From Pustulibacterium marinum (GTDB taxonomy: Bacteria; Bacteroidota; Bacteroidia; Flavobacteriales; Flavobacteriaceae), in the NCBI RefSeq assembly GCF_900116665.1, contig NZ_FPBK01000014.1, positions 1 to 64,000 of the forward strand: 64,000 nt of DNA, given 5' to 3'. The translations under genes and the position numbers were made by a program. Below are positions 15,387 to 23,123 of this stretch, piece by piece (positions within the stretch are counted from its first letter, which is position 1; each line of letters starts with the position of its first letter). The notes under the pieces were generated by a model. It searched no databases. It saw only the letters and a program-made list of their open reading frames with translations, and was not told where the DNA came from.

Positions 15387-15734
15387 TTATTTCACTATTA
15401 ATTTTTCCAATTCTTCTCTATTATCTTCTCCCCATTTTGCTGTAGACTTAATAATTGGAATTAATGATTCTCCCAACTCAGTTAAACTATATTCAACTTT
15501 AGGAGGTTTTACATCATACGTTTTTTTTGAAAGAATGCCGTGATTTACTAATTGTTTTAATTGTCCCTCTAATACACGCCTAGTAGCATTTGGTATTTTT
15601 CTTTGTAAATCACTTGGTCTTTTTATTTCATTATAGATACACCAAACTAAATTGATCTTCCATTTACCATTCATTACTTCCATAAATAAATGCAGTCCAC
15701 AATCTATGTTTACAGGGGTTTTCCTTTCGTACAT
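15387..15734 (-). CDS. HxlR-family transcriptional regulator
   Basis: A 115-aa winged-helix regulator. The family core CGLHLFMEVMNGKWKINLVW (residues 12-31), RPSDLQRKIPNATRRVLEGQL near 40 and KVEYSLTELGESL near 78 are all present. The Cys at residue 12 sits where redox- or electrophile-sensing HxlR members (HypR, YodB) have their sensing cysteine. It is divergent from an aldo/keto reductase gene 107 bp away, with a near-perfect palindrome between. Inferred: a thiol-based repressor or activator of that reductase that responds to quinones or aldehydes. Confidence 0.92.
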   Translation of the reverse strand: MYERKTPVNIDCGLHLFMEVMNGKWKINLVWCIYNEIKRPSDLQRKIPNATRRVLEGQLKQLVNHGILSKKTYDVKPPKVEYSLTELGESLIPIIKSTAKWGEDNREELEKLIVK

Positions 15735-15770
15735 ACCAAATCAATTAACATTCAAATATAGCAATTATAA

Positions 15771-15790
15771 TACGGACAAATTTATCCGTA
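15771..15790. promoter_or_regulatory. Palindromic operator for the HxlR regulator
   Basis: TACGGA-N8-TCCGTA is palindromic over 20 bp except for one pair, with an AAATTT centre. It lies between the divergent hxlR and reductase genes and ends 1 bp before the -33 element of the reductase promoter, the usual position for HxlR binding. Confidence 0.7.
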
Positions 15791-15791
15791 C

Positions 15792-15822
15792 TTGACTCTG
15801 CTGTTTAAGGAACGTAATTTTG
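15792..15822 (+). promoter_or_regulatory. Promoter of the aldo/keto reductase at 15842
   Basis: TTG at 15792-15794 and TAATTTTG at 15815-15822 match the Bacteroidota -33/-7 consensus with 20 bp between. The start codon follows 19 bp later. Confidence 0.65.
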
Positions 15823-15841
15823 GATACATAAAATAATCGAT

Positions 15842-16801
15842 ATGAAATATAAATTATTTGGTTCTAATACAGGCTTATATGCAAGTGAAGTAATTTTAGG
15901 AGCTGCGAACTTTGGAACTAGAAAAGGCTATGGTGCTACACCACAAGAATCTAAAAAAATACTTTCTGCTTATACAGATGCAGGAGGAAATTTTATTGAT
16001 ATATCTGATTTGTATCAATTTGGTGAAGCAGAAGAAATAGTTGGAAACTTTTTGAAAAACCAACGAAATAATTTTATTATCTGTACAAAATATACAAAAA
16101 GTAGTCAAATTAATCCCGCCAAAAGCAATTATGGAAATCATCGTAAATCGATGAAACAGGCTGTGGAAGCAAGTTTGAAGCGATTAAAAACCGATTATAT
16201 TGACATTTATATGCCTCACTTTGATGATGGTGTAACTCCTATGGAAGAAATTATAAGGGGGTTAGAAGATTTGGTTAAAGAAGGGAAAGTTCTATATACC
16301 GGTTTAACTAATTTTCCTGCTTGGAAGGTTGCATCCATTGCAAGCCGGACAAAATTAACCGCTTTACAAATAGAGTACAATTTGTTGCAGCGAACGGTAG
16401 ACCGAGAGTTTCTTCCTATGGCAGATGAATTTGGTTTAGGAACAATGATCTATTCACCATTAGCGGGTGGTCAATTAACTGGAAAATACAGAAATGGAGC
16501 GTCCGGCCGTTTAAATCTAGGAAGTGATTCTGAATATACAGAAGACCACAGAACAAAAAAAATCATTGATGAACTGGTTGTAATAGCAAAAGAAATAAAT
16601 GCTACTGCTGGACAAGTTGCATTTGCTTGGGTATTATCAAAAAACGTATTTCCTTTAATAGGTGCTCGTAAACTTTCTCATTTTGAAGATTCTTTACAGG
16701 CAACAGCCCTTCAATTAACTCACGAACAAATTACGAGTTTAGATAATTTAAGCAAGGTTTCATTAGGTTATCCTCATGACTTACTAGCTACTGTGCAATA
16801 A
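15842..16801 (+). CDS. Aldo/keto reductase
   Basis: A 319-aa AKR of a different subgroup from the AKR5-like ones in this window. Asp/Tyr lie in FIDISDLYQFGEAEE (near residue 53-58), Lys in FIICTKYT (near 82) and His in IYMPHFDDG (near 122). LALQIEYNLLQR-type strand ALQIEYNLLQR is near 178 and GARKLSHFEDSLQA near 277 binds NADP. It resembles YajO/YghZ-type or potassium-channel-beta-like reductases of aldehydes. It is the apparent target of the divergent HxlR regulator. The VOC pseudogene follows 49 bp downstream and may once have been co-transcribed. Confidence 0.9.
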   Translation: MKYKLFGSNTGLYASEVILGAANFGTRKGYGATPQESKKILSAYTDAGGNFIDISDLYQFGEAEEIVGNFLKNQRNNFIICTKYTKSSQINPAKSNYGNHRKSMKQAVEASLKRLKTDYIDIYMPHFDDGVTPMEEIIRGLEDLVKEGKVLYTGLTNFPAWKVASIASRTKLTALQIEYNLLQRTVDREFLPMADEFGLGTMIYSPLAGGQLTGKYRNGASGRLNLGSDSEYTEDHRTKKIIDELVVIAKEINATAGQVAFAWVLSKNVFPLIGARKLSHFEDSLQATALQLTHEQITSLDNLSKVSLGYPHDLLATVQ

Positions 16802-16850
16802 TCATATATAATGATGCTCCTTGCCCAGTTTAATTCATAAAATTCATAAA

Positions 16851-17236
16851 ATGATACCTGAAGCTATTCAAGTAAATATGACCATCCACCACATTGTTTT
16901 TACGATTTTGGATGTAACCGAAACAGAAAAATTTTACACAAAAATATTTGGTCAAGCGCTTTATACCAATTCAAGTACAGCAATGTATCATGTCGGGCAA
17001 GCGATGTTAATTTTTGTAGCAAAGGAAAAAAATCGAATTCTGAATTTGCCCCTTCGGCTATTGGTCTTGATCATGTAGCATTCGGACTTAAAAATCTGTC
17101 AGAATTAAAGGAAATAGAAAAAGTCTTAAAAGAAAAAGAAATAAAAAATAGTGGAATCCATATCGATGATTCAAGTAAAAAGGAAAAAATCTGGCTCAAC
17201 GATCCGAGTAATATTAGAATTGAATTTTACCTATAA
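16851..17236 (+). pseudogene. VOC/glyoxalase-family protein broken by a 1-bp loss in a poly-A run
   Basis: Frame 1 from ATG 16851 reads a VOC half (MTIHHIVFTILDVTETEKFY, starting at 16878) through GQAMLIFVAKEK and then leaves the family and stops at 17078. From about 17033 another frame continues the fold: FAPSAIGLDHVAFGLKNL, a helix of Glu/Lys, and IWLNDPSNIRIEFYL with stop at 17236. One extra A in the 7-A run at 17026-17032 would join them into a normal protein of about 128 aa. Either a recent frameshift, programmed slippage or an assembly error. Confidence 0.75.
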
Positions 17237-17312
17237 AATTTAAATTTTCTATATCATTTCATCATATAGCGTTTTTTCATTACAATGTGGTATAACGATT
17301 TTATATAGGATC

Positions 17313-17857
17313 TTAGCATCTGTTTTTGTTTTCCACATTTTTTGCAAGTTCAATCACTTTTTTAATCGTGTTGTTCAATTCCTTTTTTCGCCAGTTTATG
17401 TATAAATCTATTTTTTACTCTAATTCTATAAACACAACATTTTCGACTTTTGCCGATTTGAATGACAACGGTAAAATTGAGATTCCAAGTCCTTTAGATA
17501 CGAGGTTTACTATCATTGCTCCAAAATCCGATTCAATAATGGCTTTGGGTTCAATTTCATTGTTTGAAAACCACGACCTTAATAACGAAGCAAAAAAAGT
17601 GGTTTGGTGTAAACCAGAAATAATAAACTTTTCGTCTTCTAATCCAGTCAAATCTTTTTTTTTAACCTATGGTTTTTAGAGACAACCAAACAAATTGGTT
17701 CAGAATAAAGTTTATGGGAGTCAATATTTGCATTTTTAATTTTATCTCTACTAAATGCTATGTCGGCTTGAAAGTTTACTAAAAGTTTTTCGTGATTTTC
17801 GTCTGTCGGTTCCGTTAATTCTATTTTTAAATCAGGTAGATTATTGCTTAATTATGT
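17313..17857 (-). pseudogene. Decayed LysR-family regulator (effector domain only)
   Basis: Minus-strand pieces match the LysR substrate-binding domain. LPDLKIELTEP...FQADIAFSR...SEPICLVVSKNHRL is one frame; a slip at a 9-base poly-A tract (+ strand 17655-17663) leads to LTGLEDEKFIISG...GLGISILPLSFK. An in-frame TAA at 17415 interrupts the C-terminal part, which resumes as INWRKKELNNTIKKVIELAKNV. The N-terminal helix-turn-helix is missing. It has at least one frameshift and one nonsense codon and is not functional. Confidence 0.75.
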
Positions 17858-17983
17858 TAAAATTATGTTCTAAATGTTAAAGTGATACCTATATGGATAC
17901 CCCCTCAACTAACGTCCTTTCTGAACCCTTATAAACACTAGGAAAATGAAATTTTGGTCGTTGTCTCCGACTCCACAAAAAAG

Positions 17984-18018
17984 CCTGTAAATATTTAATT
18001 TACAGGGTTTTGTTTTTT
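17984..18018 (+). terminator. Rho-independent terminator
   Basis: CCTGTAAAT (17984-17992) and ATTTACAGG (17998-18006) form a perfect 9-bp stem with a 5-nt loop, followed by GTTTTGTTTTTT. No intact plus-strand gene precedes it. The rest of the 17,857-18,180 gap holds only a short GC-richer stretch (about 17,957-17,974) that could be the 3' end of an RNA gene. Confidence 0.7.
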
Positions 18019-18179
18019 AAGGTAACAATTTAGTTGCCAAAATAGTTTTTGATAAAGAGACAGTATTCTATTTAAATTGCTTACCATTATTTAGATTACC
18101 AAAAATCCGAGGAGAGAAGTTTTATGTAGCACCTAGCTTGGACTATTCAAACATTTTATATCAAAAAAAATCAATTATT

Positions 18180-18848
18180 TTATTGCTCAATTTTGAATGG
18201 TAATTTTTTATCCTTGGGAATGGGTATTATTTTACCAAAATCACCTAATTTATCAGAATATAAAATTTTTGAATCTTGTAGAGAATTTTTTATTACCATC
18301 CTATATTCCTTTTGATAACTGTGATCTTTTTTCTTTATAAATGGATTTAGTTCAATACGTCCTTCTTTATCTAAATCTAGATAAGTCACTTTATTAGCTT
18401 GCAAACTAAGATTTTCCTTTTCTGCATAATTAATTACACTTTCAACAAAAAATTTAGGATTAGAAATTATTAAACCATAACCTCCAAAACTTGACATTTT
18501 TTCATCCACTTCAAAAATATTAGAATTTTCAAAATCTTTATCTGTAATAGCATAAAAACTACATGTTAAATAGTTATGATTAAATTGAGTTAACTTGGTT
18601 AATGCATCAGGTACACTTTTAAATTTAAATTCTCCATGCTTTGGATGATTCAAGGTTAGCTTAATATTCTTGAAATTTTCAATAAATATAGCTCCTTCAT
18701 TTTCATCTCCCTGCTCTTTGTTGGATTTTTCTATTTGATTAAATGCTTTTATTGATTGAAAATATAATTCACCCTTGTTCAATAAAGATTCTAGATATCT
18801 TTTTTTACCAAATTTAATTAGGAAAATAATTCTTTCAGGTTCTTCCAT
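18180..18848 (-). CDS. Hypothetical protein, unrecognised family
   Basis: A 222-aa, lysine-rich, soluble protein without signal or membrane segments. The opening RIIFLIKFGKKRYLESLLNKGELYFQSI, followed by EQGDENEGA near residue 45 and KEYRMVIKN near 190, gives a layout (KFG..., GELYF, D-x-EG, EYRM) that recalls DUF2971-type proteins found in mobile and defence contexts; I cannot assign it. It is single, in the gap between the accessory zone and the tyrosine catabolic operon, and is AT-rich like the accessory genes. Confidence 0.6.
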   Translation of the reverse strand: MEEPERIIFLIKFGKKRYLESLLNKGELYFQSIKAFNQIEKSNKEQGDENEGAIFIENFKNIKLTLNHPKHGEFKFKSVPDALTKLTQFNHNYLTCSFYAITDKDFENSNIFEVDEKMSSFGGYGLIISNPKFFVESVINYAEKENLSLQANKVTYLDLDKEGRIELNPFIKKKDHSYQKEYRMVIKNSLQDSKILYSDKLGDFGKIIPIPKDKKLPFKIEQ

Positions 18849-18987
18849 TTGTCAATTAAATATAATACTATTTAAATACACAACATTTTTAGGCCTCAAA
18901 ACTCACAAAACTGCTACTTTTTCCTATCTTAGAAAAACACTGTTTTGGACTCAACTACACTTCTAAAAACAGATCAATAATCAAAAG

Positions 18988-19031
18988 AGATGTCCCGTAG
19001 ATACCCCGTGTATCTCGCGTAGATGTCTCGT
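18988..19031. repeat. Four imperfect 11-bp tandem repeats
   Basis: AGATGTCCCGT, AGATACCCCGT, GTATCTCGCGT and AGATGTCTCGT follow each other without gaps. The second and third units also form AGATAC/GTATCT, a small hairpin. The tract is GC-rich for this genome and lies about 100 bp past the stop of the phenylalanine hydroxylase gene, so it could affect transcript ends. No coding potential was seen. Confidence 0.6.
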
Positions 19032-19127
19032 GTTTTGACTAATGGGCAATACTTCCGCAACCGCACCGCAACCAATGCGCTAACTTCTAAAAACCTTCGT
19101 ATCATCAAATACTAACTAGTAGTTAAC

Positions 19128-20906
19128 CTAACTCAAATGATTCCACAAATTCTTATCGGGTAACAATGCTAAGCCTTCATGAATTAACAGCGCTATCTTG
19201 GTTGATTTCTTTTTAAGGATTTGTAAATGAGTATACACTTTTTCTAAAAGCGCTTCATCGGTGGCTAGTTCATAAATTTCTAAACACAACAACCATTCAT
19301 TGCTGTAATTGGTTTGCAGGGTTTCAAAAATACGGACTAATTCCGCTTCATTAATGTCATGCGTATTTCTTAACTCCCTTACCCTACCATATAGCTTTTC
19401 TAATTGTTTAGAACTTTCGGTTTTTTCCGGCTTAATAGTCAGCGTTTGAGATGGACCATATACATTTGGAAAAGAGGTACAATCGGCGGCACCTGCATAG
19501 GCCGAAGTGATTTGATTACCCACAGCCATGTCAAACACACCATATTCCGGCATAAATAATAGTTGTTCGCCATACGTAACGGTACAATCCTTTAACTGAA
19601 TCACTATGAGTTTTCCGTAGATATTCCGAATATCGGTTACATAAGTTCCAGAAACTTGGATGCCACTTTCAAACTCAAATACGACGTGATTATTCGTACT
19701 TAAAAAATGCTTTTTAAAATCTGTTGGATTTAGATCTTCTAACAGTATCGTTGTGTTACGAAGTTTTCCCAAAGGCGAGCTAAAACCATCGGCATGGGCC
19801 TTAATACCATGACCTATCAGTTCTTTGTCTCTAGTAGCCAAACAAGTTGCACCATCGGTTTTGTAAAAAATCACCTCTCCATTAGCATCGGTGATCACCT
19901 TAGCAAAATTACCCGAAACTTGTAGTCCGCTACTTAATTCTATGGTGCCCACCATACGGGAGTCTACCAACTTTTGAATACCGGAGCTCCCTCCTTTCCG
20001 AACACTCAACGTATTCGAAAATTCTTCTAAAACTTCCATCAAATGAGCAAAATCCGGTGTTACGTATAACTGGGGTTGTGGTTTGGTAATATTAAATTTC
20101 TGTTTGGCAGCATCCAAAGAATACGGTATCTTTTTAACTTCCTCACTCATACACCACTTGCTCTCGCCTATGGATGATAAGAGTCCGGCACCGTAAATTT
20201 TGGGATCTTCCATACTTCCTACTAGACCATACTCTACCGTCCACCACTGTAAATTTCTAATTTCAGCCATTTCAGAGAGCTGCACTTCCATTTCTTGCAG
20301 TTTGGCTACCTCCTGCTCGGCTTCTTCAATCTGAGCTTCACTAATGCCTTCCGCTTCTTTTAAAATAGAGAGTTTCCGCACTGCTTCATACAAATCCATG
20401 TCGTATTTAGATAGGATAGCTTTTGCTCCCACTGCACCTAAACGTCTTAAATACTCGGCATAATCAGGGTTCGCAATAATAGGTGCATGACCAGCCGACT
20501 CATGGATAATATCCGGTGACGGTGTATATTCTATATGCTCTAACTGCCGAATATCCGAAGCAATCACCAATACTTTATAGGCCTGAAACTCCATAAACGC
20601 ATTGGGCGGTATAAAACCATCTACCGCCACAGCAGCCCAACCTATTTCCTTTAAAATACGGTTCATACCATACAGGTTAGGAATTTTATCTATTTCCACC
20701 CCTGTCTTTTCTAAACCTTCCATATAGGACTCATGCGCTACTTTCGAAAGGTAATCGGCATTCTTACGCATCACATACCTCCAAACCGCCTGATTTATGG
20801 GCGTATAGTCCTCATAGTTTTGAGGTTTTATAAACTGTTTTAGGTGTTTTGGTAACCTATCTATAAACTCATTGCTTTCAAAGCCTGTGGTCTCTGTATG
20901 TTCCAT
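19128..20906 (-). CDS. phhA: Long-form phenylalanine 4-monooxygenase (aromatic amino acid hydroxylase)
   Basis: Non-haem iron, pterin-dependent hydroxylase converting phenylalanine to tyrosine. The catalytic domain takes up about residues 20-310: IIHESAGHAP near residue 133 supplies the two iron histidines and WWTVEYGLVG near 222 the Glu. Typical bacterial enzymes are 260-300 aa; this one is 592. The extra C-terminal 280 residues hold two similar beta segments (GTIELSSGLQVSG and VVFEFESGIQVSG) and a helical end rich in Glu and Leu, with no domain I recognise. Long forms of this kind occur in Bacteroidota. It is last of the homogentisate operon, 12 bp after the flavin-reductase-like gene. Confidence 0.88.
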   Translation of the reverse strand: MEHTETTGFESNEFIDRLPKHLKQFIKPQNYEDYTPINQAVWRYVMRKNADYLSKVAHESYMEGLEKTGVEIDKIPNLYGMNRILKEIGWAAVAVDGFIPPNAFMEFQAYKVLVIASDIRQLEHIEYTPSPDIIHESAGHAPIIANPDYAEYLRRLGAVGAKAILSKYDMDLYEAVRKLSILKEAEGISEAQIEEAEQEVAKLQEMEVQLSEMAEIRNLQWWTVEYGLVGSMEDPKIYGAGLLSSIGESKWCMSEEVKKIPYSLDAAKQKFNITKPQPQLYVTPDFAHLMEVLEEFSNTLSVRKGGSSGIQKLVDSRMVGTIELSSGLQVSGNFAKVITDANGEVIFYKTDGATCLATRDKELIGHGIKAHADGFSSPLGKLRNTTILLEDLNPTDFKKHFLSTNNHVVFEFESGIQVSGTYVTDIRNIYGKLIVIQLKDCTVTYGEQLLFMPEYGVFDMAVGNQITSAYAGAADCTSFPNVYGPSQTLTIKPEKTESSKQLEKLYGRVRELRNTHDINEAELVRIFETLQTNYSNEWLLCLEIYELATDEALLEKVYTHLQILKKKSTKIALLIHEGLALLPDKNLWNHLS

Positions 20907-20918
20907 GTTCGTAAGTGC

Positions 20919-21809
20919 TTAGTCTTGTAACAGCGTCATCCAGGCTTCTTTCAGTTTCATTTCGCTTAAATAGGTTTTAGCCAAATGCTGAAGTGCTTCG
21001 TGTCGCTGCTCTTTGTTGTTAGCATAGGTAGTTAGAATGCTACGGATATTTGTTTCGTTTGAAAATGCTTGTACTTCCTCCATATCGGGTAAATGCTCTA
21101 CATTCCCCAATCTACCCAAATCGTTACCCGAAAGTATCTTGCTAAATCGAATGTGTTCAGGTATACTATCTACACCAATTCCCTTAGTGGTTAAGGGCTT
21201 TGGAATTTCAAAACGAACATTCTGAGTGGTTCTACAATACCAACTTCCACCCATTCGGGCAATCAAGTCTAATTTCTCTAGGTTGATTTTAGTTCCTTCT
21301 GAAATCACTTTTTCGTTTACATGAATGTACACCACTTCAGCAATAATCAGGTTTCCAGCACCATTACTATCTCCTAAAGCAATGATGTCATTCACTTTAC
21401 ATTCAAAAGCCACAGGTGATTCCTGTACATACGGTGGTTGAATGACTTGAGATTTTCCGGGAGTAAATCCGGATTTCAGAAACTCATTCACGCCAGCATC
21501 ATATTCAGTACTAGATAAAGACATCTGTTCCGCCATTGAAAAGTCTACCGTATTAATCACAACCTCTTTCACTTCCTTTACATTTTCCAACGTATGTTTG
21601 GTGGTATTATCTCGAACTCTACGCGCCGGTGAAAACACCAAAATAGGCGGATTGCTGCTAAAGCAATTGAAAAAACTAAACGGACTTAAATTTACTTCGC
21701 CCTTAGCATTTATAGTACTTGCCAATGCTATGGGCCTTGGCGCCACAGCATTTTGCAAGTAATATTGCATTTCTAACGGACTAATATCTTTGGGATTTAT
21801 ACTTATCAC
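20919..21809 (-). CDS. Flavin-reductase-fold protein in the tyrosine catabolic operon
   Basis: A 296-aa protein with the FMN-binding split-barrel fold of flavin reductases and DIM6/NTAB-like proteins. PRPIALASTINAKGEVNLSPFSFF is near residue 24 and ILVFSPARRVRDNTTKHTLEN near 55, the usual FMN phosphate-binding region. SPVAFECKVNDI near 130 completes the barrel. The last 100 residues are helical and not typical of short flavin reductases. Position between fumarylacetoacetase (21 bp) and phenylalanine hydroxylase (12 bp) ties it to aromatic amino acid breakdown; it may supply reduced flavin or have another role. No direct evidence for the reaction. Confidence 0.8.
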   Translation of the reverse strand: MISINPKDISPLEMQYYLQNAVAPRPIALASTINAKGEVNLSPFSFFNCFSSNPPILVFSPARRVRDNTTKHTLENVKEVKEVVINTVDFSMAEQMSLSSTEYDAGVNEFLKSGFTPGKSQVIQPPYVQESPVAFECKVNDIIALGDSNGAGNLIIAEVVYIHVNEKVISEGTKINLEKLDLIARMGGSWYCRTTQNVRFEIPKPLTTKGIGVDSIPEHIRFSKILSGNDLGRLGNVEHLPDMEEVQAFSNETNIRSILTTYANNKEQRHEALQHLAKTYLSEMKLKEAWMTLLQD

Positions 21810-21830
21810 ACGCTTCTGTTTTAATGTTGT

Positions 21831-23090
21831 TTAATTGGCTGGTAAAATAAGCGTACTCACCTCTCCAAAACCAACTCGAATATGCTCTTTAACAGCGCTA
21901 CCTTTCATAATTACGGTATCGCCATCTTCTATAAACTTACGTTGGCTACCATCGGGCATGGCAACCGGCTTGGTACCTTTCCAGCTTATTTCTAACATAG
22001 AACCATAAGAATCAGGAGTTGGGCCACTAATGGTACCCGAACCGTACAAATCTCCGGTAACGATATTACAGCCGTTAACCGTATGATGTGCCAATTGCTG
22101 ACTCATATTCCAATACATATATTTAAAGTTGGAATTACACACTGTTTTTTCTTCTCCGGATGGAATTTGGATGGAAACACTCAAGTCAATATCAAAATTC
22201 TTGGCTCCACTAAACGCCAGGTATGGTAATACCTCAGGATCTTGTTCAGGTCCTTCTGTACGGAAAGGCTCTAAGGCTTCCATGGTAACTATCCAGGGCG
22301 AAATGGATGAGGCAAAGTTCTTCGCTAAAAATGGCCCTAACGGAACATATTCCCATTTCTGAATATCTCTGGCAGACCAATCGTTAAACAAGAGCATACC
22401 AAAAATGTGGTCTTCCGCATTTTCTACCGAAATAGATTCCCCTAATGTATTTCCGCCACAGGTAACAAAAGCCATTTCTAATTCAAAATCCAGTAATCTG
22501 GTAGGACCAAAAACAGGTTGTGTTTCACCCGCAGGTAAGGTTTGACCTTTCGGTCTACGTACAGGCGTACCCGAAACTACAATAGAAGAAGCACGCCCAT
22601 GATAGCCCACCGGTAGATGTTTCCAGTTAGGCAATAAGGCATTATCAGGATCGCGAAACATCGTACCCACATTGGTAGCATGTTCTATAGATGAATAGAA
22701 ATCGGTATAATTTCTAACATCTAGCGGCATTAGCATGGTCACCTCTTCTCTAGGTAGAAAAGCATTTTCTCTGTCTTCAGCATTGTTTTGCAGTTCATCA
22801 TTTTCTTCGCTTAACAATTCAATGATTCGTTCTCTAAACTTTGTGGTAACCTCTTTTCCTAAGTCTATAAAATCATTCAAATAACGATTCTCAAAGATGA
22901 GGATGCTTCTCCCCGACACCATTTCAAAATAACCTTTAGAGGCCAAATACGCTAAGTCGATCATATAATCGCCAATGGCGGTGCCCATTCTTGGTTGCTT
23001 GTCTGCTGTTTTAAATATTCCAAACGGAATGTTGTATATCGTAAAATCAGAATCTGCGGGAATATCTACCCAAGATTTCATTTTGTTCAT
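21831..23090 (-). CDS. fahA: Fumarylacetoacetase
   Basis: Hydrolyses fumarylacetoacetate to fumarate and acetoacetate, the last step of tyrosine breakdown. The 419-aa length and domain order match: N-terminal SH3-like domain, then the FAH catalytic domain from about residue 125. HATNVGTMFRD near 134, FELEMAFVTCGG near 200 (metal Glu residues), and LLFNDWSARDIQKWEYVPLGPF near 233 (metal Asp) are diagnostic. It lies 33 bp downstream of HPPD and 21 bp before the flavin-reductase-like gene in one leftward operon. No maleylacetoacetate isomerase gene is adjacent. Confidence 0.95.
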   Translation of the reverse strand: MNKMKSWVDIPADSDFTIYNIPFGIFKTADKQPRMGTAIGDYMIDLAYLASKGYFEMVSGRSILIFENRYLNDFIDLGKEVTTKFRERIIELLSEENDELQNNAEDRENAFLPREEVTMLMPLDVRNYTDFYSSIEHATNVGTMFRDPDNALLPNWKHLPVGYHGRASSIVVSGTPVRRPKGQTLPAGETQPVFGPTRLLDFELEMAFVTCGGNTLGESISVENAEDHIFGMLLFNDWSARDIQKWEYVPLGPFLAKNFASSISPWIVTMEALEPFRTEGPEQDPEVLPYLAFSGAKNFDIDLSVSIQIPSGEEKTVCNSNFKYMYWNMSQQLAHHTVNGCNIVTGDLYGSGTISGPTPDSYGSMLEISWKGTKPVAMPDGSQRKFIEDGDTVIMKGSAVKEHIRVGFGEVSTLILPAN

Positions 23091-23123
23091 TGTTTGTGTG
23101 TTTAAAAAGTGTGTTACACTATT

